Assembly: GCA_017436285.1 (NCBI GenBank)
Contig: JAFSDL010000010.1
Span: forward strand, 1 to 64,000
Length of the DNA: 64,000 bases
Source: Clostridia bacterium
GTDB taxonomy: Bacteria; Bacillota; Clostridia; Oscillospirales; Acutalibacteraceae
Reading direction: 5' to 3'
Shown here piece after piece: positions 60,396-64,000 of this stretch (position 1 is the first letter of the stretch; each line of letters begins with the position of its first letter). Under the pieces are notes generated by a model that was not told where the DNA came from, searched no databases, and saw only the letters and a program-made list of their open reading frames with translations. The position numbers and the translations under genes are program-made.

Positions 60396-60514
60396 TAGGG
60401 AGGGGGACCGCGTTAGCGGTGGAGGGTACCAAAATTATACTTTTCATACCTTTGTACCACCCACCACCTGCGGTGGTCCCCCCTCCTTTTTATCTGACGA
60501 TAAAAAAGAGGGAT
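60396..60514. repeat. Intergenic hairpin repeat, copy B
   Basis: The gap between the DHHW and GH63-like genes is filled with nested hairpins: TTCCC-GTAA-GGGAA, CCGC-GTTA-GCGG, then ACCCACCACC (60459-60468), GGTGGTCCCCCCTCC (60472-60486) and a hairpin CCTTTTTATC/GATAAAAAAG ending AGGGAT (60509-60514). GGGAGGGGGACC (60399-60410) is complementary to the later GGTCCCCCCTCC. The word order matches copy A at 5806-5932. No gene is visible in 60295-60529. Confidence 0.55.
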
Positions 60515-60529
60515 AGCTTGGCTTTACTT

Positions 60530-63286
60530 TTATTTTATTGTTAACTTGTAATTAGCTTCTTTTCCGTTTATTGTAACCTCAATTGCACTTTCGTCTCTTG
60601 TTGTGTATGAGATTTCTTGGTCGTTGAGGGTTACTTTATAATCCTTCTTTTCATCGTTCATAGCAACAATTACTGTAAATTTATCATTATTGCCATAATA
60701 CTTAAGCTCTGCTTCAAAGGCTTTGTTATCATTTGAAAACGCTTGTTTTTCCACCCAAACATCAAAGCCTGTGTTGAAGGTGCCGGGCTTGTAATATGCG
60801 GCGGTCCAGAGATTAATGGGTGCGGAAAGTCCGCCGAAATTATGGAACCAACCGCCACGACCTGTTACAACATTGACCATTTCAAAGGTATAATAGGAAT
60901 ATTCAACCTCTCTCTTCCATATATCGAGAGCCAATTTTGCAATTGTATATGCAAAGTCGCTTTCGCCCATATCGAGCATTGTTTTCCAGATAAACCACTG
61001 GTGAGGGAACCACACATGACCGTTCCAATAACCGTTTACCATAAAGTAGCCTGCAGTCATATCAACTGCGCTGATGCCATAGGGTGAAAGCATCTCCTTC
61101 GGGTTACTTAAGTGGTCAATAATTCTCTTCTTCCGATTATCGTCACAAACACCTGCAATTATGGGGTAAATGCCATCAAGACCTTTATTCACATTTTCCC
61201 CTGTTGCAGTTCTGAAAATTTCTGTAGGCTCATAATTTTCATCGTGAAGAACATAAGAATAATAACCGCTTTCCTCATCCCAGGAGTATTTATTAAGAGC
61301 ATCGCCTACTCGTTTGATATCCTTTTCATATTCTGCGCTATCCTCTATTTTCCCGAGAGCAAGCGCTACCATTTTAAGAATTTTTGCACAACGGATTAAC
61401 TGAGCAGATGAAATTACAGGCGCCGCCTTGTCACGAAGATTTTTGTTCATCATTTCAACCTGAGCAGGATAGTCATCCATACCGCTTGTGGAATAGAAAT
61501 AATCATAAGTAGTTGTAAGACCGCTTTTGAACTTGGCGGTTGTTGAGCCTCTTATTTTACCTGCAAGGAAATCATAATAAAGCTTTGCTCTCGGGTAAAG
61601 AGAAAGGAGATTTTCTTTATTGTTATTCTTCTTTAAAAGCTCAAGATAGAGGTACATCTGCACAGGCACGGGTGAGCCGTGATGGAGGAAGGCATAGTCA
61701 GGATTGCTTTCATCACTTAAATATGTATCGAGAATATAGTGAGCATATTCCTCTGAAAGCTCTGCCATACCAAGACCGATAAAGCCTGAATCCCAGGTAT
61801 AAAGGCAGTCCCAACGCTTGCCCGGGGTATGATGAATTATATTTTCACCGTGCTTATAAATGGGGTAAACTGTGTTAACCATAAGAGTTGAAGCAAGAAT
61901 TCTGTTGCTCAGCTCATATTTTTCACCATTTTTATTGTAATTGAATTTAAGGGCTTTTTCTTTTCTGTTAAGATATATTTTTTCGTACTCTTCCTCAGTT
62001 AAATACCTGGTTTCATTTTTACTGATTACCGCATATTCAATGTGGGTCTCCCCTGCACCAACAAATATAGTATGAACTATTGTGTTATGGAAAAAGCCTT
62101 CATCACTATGCTTTCTTGAAAAGGTTTCGGTAAAGCTTTCAAGAACATCATCAAAGGTAACATCGGAATTTGAAAGACGGGCTGTAAGGCAATCCTCAAG
62201 AGCACCTGTTTCGATTTTTCTGAAACGGGTGTTGTCGTTAAAGGTTCTTAAGGTATATTCCCCATCAATATTTTTGTATTTTAATTTGGCGGTGTAGCCA
62301 CCGTCAGAATTTTTCTCTTCCGTTATTTCGGGAGTAGTGTCATTTTTCTCCTTAAAAACCGATACTTTGCCCAAATCTTCTTTTTCAACAAGGCAAAGGA
62401 AGTCAAATTCAATTGCACCCTCTCCCTCTGAAACCAAAGAAAGCTTCAAATCACCTCTATTGATTTTACCGAAAGGTATTGCGGCAATTTTAAGGTCATC
62501 AGTTGCAATAAATGTAACTGTTTTATCATTGTTAATAGTGAAAACCGCGTCCTCTTCACCGGGAATAAGGTTAACACCAACCATTTTGCCCTGCTCATAG
62601 TGAAGGTCGCTTGTGCGATAGCGAATGAGAAGAAGAGCCTCGCTATAATCCTCTTTAACGTTGAGAGTATAGGAAACTCTGTCCCCTTTTTCGTAACCGA
62701 AGGGCTTGATTACTCTATGGGGCATATGCCATTTGCCCACTCTGTCGCCAAGACCTGTTTCATTAACAAAATCAGAGCTTCTGAACTCACCCTTTTTAAG
62801 ACCATCGGGATTTTCCTCATCCCAGGGGCGAGGTGTGTTATAGATATATTCATCATAATCGGTTGCTTCCTTATAAGTGCATTTTTCGGGAGTTACAAGC
62901 CTTGTATAATGGGTATAAGGATATTCAATTGAACTGAAATAGTTAATAAGGCAATTCTGCACAAGCTCTGAATTATTCACAATTTCTGTTCTTACAAGGG
63001 TGCTTTCCTCGTCAATTTTAGAATATGAAACATCTGCATACACCTTATCCTTCCACTCAAGGTCATAGCGATATGAATAGAAGGAATAATCACCACTTGC
63101 AAGCCAAGGGTGACAGCCTGAGGGAACAGTTACATTGGGGACTTTAATATCACCACCAAAAATTGCAGGAGCAACTGTGAAATCGAAACGGATACCGCTT
63201 TTAAACTTATGCTCTGCAATTCGGGAAAGTCCCATATATTTTTTGCCATAAGGACCCCATGCGGGAAAGCATTTTGAATAAATCAT
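60530..63286 (-). CDS. GH63-like (MGH1-type) glycoside hydrolase
   Basis: A 918-residue protein without signal peptide. The N-terminal half (to about 430) is beta-rich; the C-terminal half is an (alpha/alpha)6 barrel with typical clan GH-G signatures: RWDCLYTWDSGFIGLGMAEL, STSGMDDYPAQVEMMN with the acid Asp region, MVNGYWNGHVWFPHQWFIWK and GRGGWFHNFGGLSAPI. This resembles GH63/mannosylglycerate hydrolase-like enzymes, acting on alpha-glucosides or mannosyl- or glucosylglycerate in the cytoplasm. It stands alone, with promoter at 63347-63319 and GCGAAAGG before the start. The exact substrate is open. Confidence 0.78.
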   Translation of the reverse strand: MIYSKCFPAWGPYGKKYMGLSRIAEHKFKSGIRFDFTVAPAIFGGDIKVPNVTVPSGCHPWLASGDYSFYSYRYDLEWKDKVYADVSYSKIDEESTLVRTEIVNNSELVQNCLINYFSSIEYPYTHYTRLVTPEKCTYKEATDYDEYIYNTPRPWDEENPDGLKKGEFRSSDFVNETGLGDRVGKWHMPHRVIKPFGYEKGDRVSYTLNVKEDYSEALLLIRYRTSDLHYEQGKMVGVNLIPGEEDAVFTINNDKTVTFIATDDLKIAAIPFGKINRGDLKLSLVSEGEGAIEFDFLCLVEKEDLGKVSVFKEKNDTTPEITEEKNSDGGYTAKLKYKNIDGEYTLRTFNDNTRFRKIETGALEDCLTARLSNSDVTFDDVLESFTETFSRKHSDEGFFHNTIVHTIFVGAGETHIEYAVISKNETRYLTEEEYEKIYLNRKEKALKFNYNKNGEKYELSNRILASTLMVNTVYPIYKHGENIIHHTPGKRWDCLYTWDSGFIGLGMAELSEEYAHYILDTYLSDESNPDYAFLHHGSPVPVQMYLYLELLKKNNNKENLLSLYPRAKLYYDFLAGKIRGSTTAKFKSGLTTTYDYFYSTSGMDDYPAQVEMMNKNLRDKAAPVISSAQLIRCAKILKMVALALGKIEDSAEYEKDIKRVGDALNKYSWDEESGYYSYVLHDENYEPTEIFRTATGENVNKGLDGIYPIIAGVCDDNRKKRIIDHLSNPKEMLSPYGISAVDMTAGYFMVNGYWNGHVWFPHQWFIWKTMLDMGESDFAYTIAKLALDIWKREVEYSYYTFEMVNVVTGRGGWFHNFGGLSAPINLWTAAYYKPGTFNTGFDVWVEKQAFSNDNKAFEAELKYYGNNDKFTVIVAMNDEKKDYKVTLNDQEISYTTRDESAIEVTINGKEANYKLTIK

Positions 63287-63318
63287 AAAAACAACCTTTC
63301 GCTATTTTTCTGAGTTTA

Positions 63319-63347
63319 ATTATATCAGTATTTTATACTAATTACAA
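63319..63347 (-). promoter_or_regulatory. Promoter of the GH63-like gene
   Basis: TTGTAA (63347-63342), 17 bases, TATAAT (63324-63319). Confidence 0.65.
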
Positions 63348-63398
63348 TACAAACTATTGCGTTGTTTTCAGAGGTGTTTTTCATTTATAAAAAATATA

Positions 63399-63427
63399 TT
63401 GATTAAATTTGCATATTGTGATAAACT
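63399..63427 (+). promoter_or_regulatory. Possible promoter of the stem-loop RNA
   Basis: TTGATT (63399-63404), 17 bases, TAAACT (63422-63427). Transcription would start at about the base of the large stem-loop. Confidence 0.4.
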
Positions 63428-63428
63428 A

Positions 63429-63563
63429 TTGTTGCTACACAAATTTAATAAGTTATTAGCGCGGTTGTATTTTTATTTTCGGTAAAAATGCAATCTCCCT
63501 TCAACTTTGCGCTAAGACTTAGTTTGAATTTGTGTAGCAACAAATCGGAGCTTGCGTTTTTCG
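63429..63563 (+). ncRNA. Long stem-loop leader or small RNA
   Basis: TTGTTGCTACACAAATT (63429-63445) is perfectly complementary to 63527-63543. The helix continues inward with TAAGTTATTAGCGC against GCGCTAAGACTTA, and an inner hairpin GGTTGTATTTTTA/TAAAAATGCAATC with two G-T pairs closes it. The whole is one rod of about 115 bases. It is followed directly by a strong terminator and then the start of a small gene, so it could be a small RNA, an attenuating leader, or a palindromic miniature element. Confidence 0.5.
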
Positions 63564-63595
63564 TGCGTGGCTTCGGCTACGCATTTTTTGTTTTT
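63564..63595 (+). terminator. Terminator between the stem-loop and the small gene
   Basis: An 8-bp stem (63564-63571 with 63576-63583, one G-T pair) with a TTCG loop and T6-G-T5. Confidence 0.85.
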
Positions 63596-63610
63596 CAGGG
63601 GGGATTTATT

Positions 63611-63931
63611 GTGGCAGAAATCAACTCAATAAAGGAGCTGCACAAATTTATTGAAATGCATCAAATTATGATTGACAGCATAACAGAATGTTCCATAGAC
63701 TGCTCAGACCCCATTGTAAAAGATAAACTCACAAAAACTAAAAATCAAATTGAAGGAATCCTAAAAAAAGATACGGAAGCATTTTACGATAAATTAACAC
63801 CTGACGAAGCAGTTATTATTCTTTTATTATCCTACATAAAAGAAAAAGAAATGAACAAAGATACATTTGATATTGACATTTTAAGTGAAGCAGGTAACTG
63901 GTTATCGGCATTTAAAAGAATCACATTTTGA
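63611..63931 (+). CDS. Unknown small helical protein, 106 residues
   Basis: GTG 63611 lies eight bases behind GGGGGG. The protein is acidic and mostly helical: EINSIKELHKFIEMHQIMID, a Cys pair in TECSIDCSD, DKLTPDEAVIILLLSYIKEK and a C-terminus GNWLSAFKRITF. I recognise no family, no membrane segment and no signal peptide. The frame reads upstream to 63488 but crosses the terminator, so that extension is not likely to be translated. A strong terminator follows at 63947. Expression may depend on read-through of the upstream terminator. Confidence 0.65.
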   Translation: MAEINSIKELHKFIEMHQIMIDSITECSIDCSDPIVKDKLTKTKNQIEGILKKDTEAFYDKLTPDEAVIILLLSYIKEKEMNKDTFDIDILSEAGNWLSAFKRITF

Positions 63932-63946
63932 TGATTTAAATATTTT

Positions 63947-63997
63947 AACAAAAGGAACAAGTCCCAAATTTAAAATTCAGGACTTGTTCCTTTTGTT
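63947..63997 (+). terminator. Terminator after the small gene
   Basis: A perfect 18-bp stem (63947-63964 with 63980-63997), 15-base loop, with A4 and T4 inside the arms. Confidence 0.85.
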
Positions 63998-64000
63998 ATG

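Noticed and set aside
63488..63610. Upstream extension of the last small gene
   Set aside because: It crosses a stem-loop and a strong terminator; the GTG at 63611 with GGGGGG is the better start.
1..64000. tRNA, rRNA, transposase or prophage genes
   Set aside because: None were recognised on either strand; the two small XRE regulators have no phage neighbours.

Overview
The window looks like a chromosomal segment of a low-to-medium GC, spore-forming Firmicute of the class Clostridia, most like the gut Oscillospiraceae/Ruminococcaceae. Reasons: a complete tricistronic gerA-gerB-gerC germinant receptor operon; an IspH protein fused to four ribosomal-S1 repeats (a clostridial arrangement); a division/cell-wall (dcw) cluster whose MurE carries the DNPR motif typical of meso-diaminopimelate addition; good sigma-A type promoters (TTGACA/TATAAT, mostly 17-bp spacers); and ribosome binding sites of the AGGAGG or GGTGAT type. 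No phage, transposase, CRISPR array, tRNA or rRNA gene was seen.

Layout. 1-5.7 kb: sugar metabolism (a GH38-like protein cut by the window edge, a HAD phosphatase, a ROK kinase plus a SIS isomerase) with a C-GCAxxG-C-C redox-type protein and an APC amino-acid permease. 6-12.4 kb: spore germination operon gerABC, divergent from yetF/DUF4363, then an NfeD-SPFH membrane pair. 12.4-18.8 kb: an EEP-family hydrolase, a polysaccharide ABC exporter with a GH43-like protein, a GDPD, an M23 peptidase with G5 domain, RlmH and a 57-residue protein. 18.8-25.9 kb: MATE and AGCS transporters, a large secreted LRR-FN3 protein, a sigma factor with a zinc-ribbon protein, and a membrane zinc-ribbon protein. 25.9-31.1 kb: a minus-strand housekeeping run tmcAL, BaiN-like flavoprotein, cmk, ispH-S1. 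31.2-36.3 kb: acetate kinase, an AMP-binding synthetase with PlsC, a four-helix-bundle protein with a striking hairpin array, and a polysaccharide deacetylase. 36.4-50.6 kb: the dcw cluster mraZ-rsmH-ftsL-like-pbp-murE-murF-mraY-ftsW-murG-murA-ftsQ-ftsZ. 50.7-57.1 kb: pncB with a condensation-like protein, two small XRE regulators around a candidate structured RNA, then pduL and a GGGtGRT/NifU-like pair. 57.3-64 kb: an AlgI/DHHW O-acetylation pair, a GH63-like hydrolase, and a small unknown protein behind a stem-loop and terminator.

How the genes fit together. The dcw cluster builds and divides the meso-DAP wall and appears to run from one promoter overlaid by four 10-bp MraZ-type repeats. 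PduL and acetate kinase together could convert acyl-CoA to acetate and ATP. The exporter, deacetylase, M23 peptidase and O-acetylation pair all act on the envelope.

The most interesting non-genic signal is at about 35.27-35.51 kb: eight 9-bp words (AGTGATATT, four in one orientation then four inverted), mostly separated by short hairpins of unrelated sequence, directly upstream of the promoter of a four-helix-bundle (S23/Avd-like) gene and running into the last codons of the neighbouring deacetylase. Second are two candidate structured RNAs (53906-54129 and 63429-63595) and several palindromic intergenic repeats, one of them inside the dcw operon. Names of families are from recognition of sequence motifs; no database search was possible.
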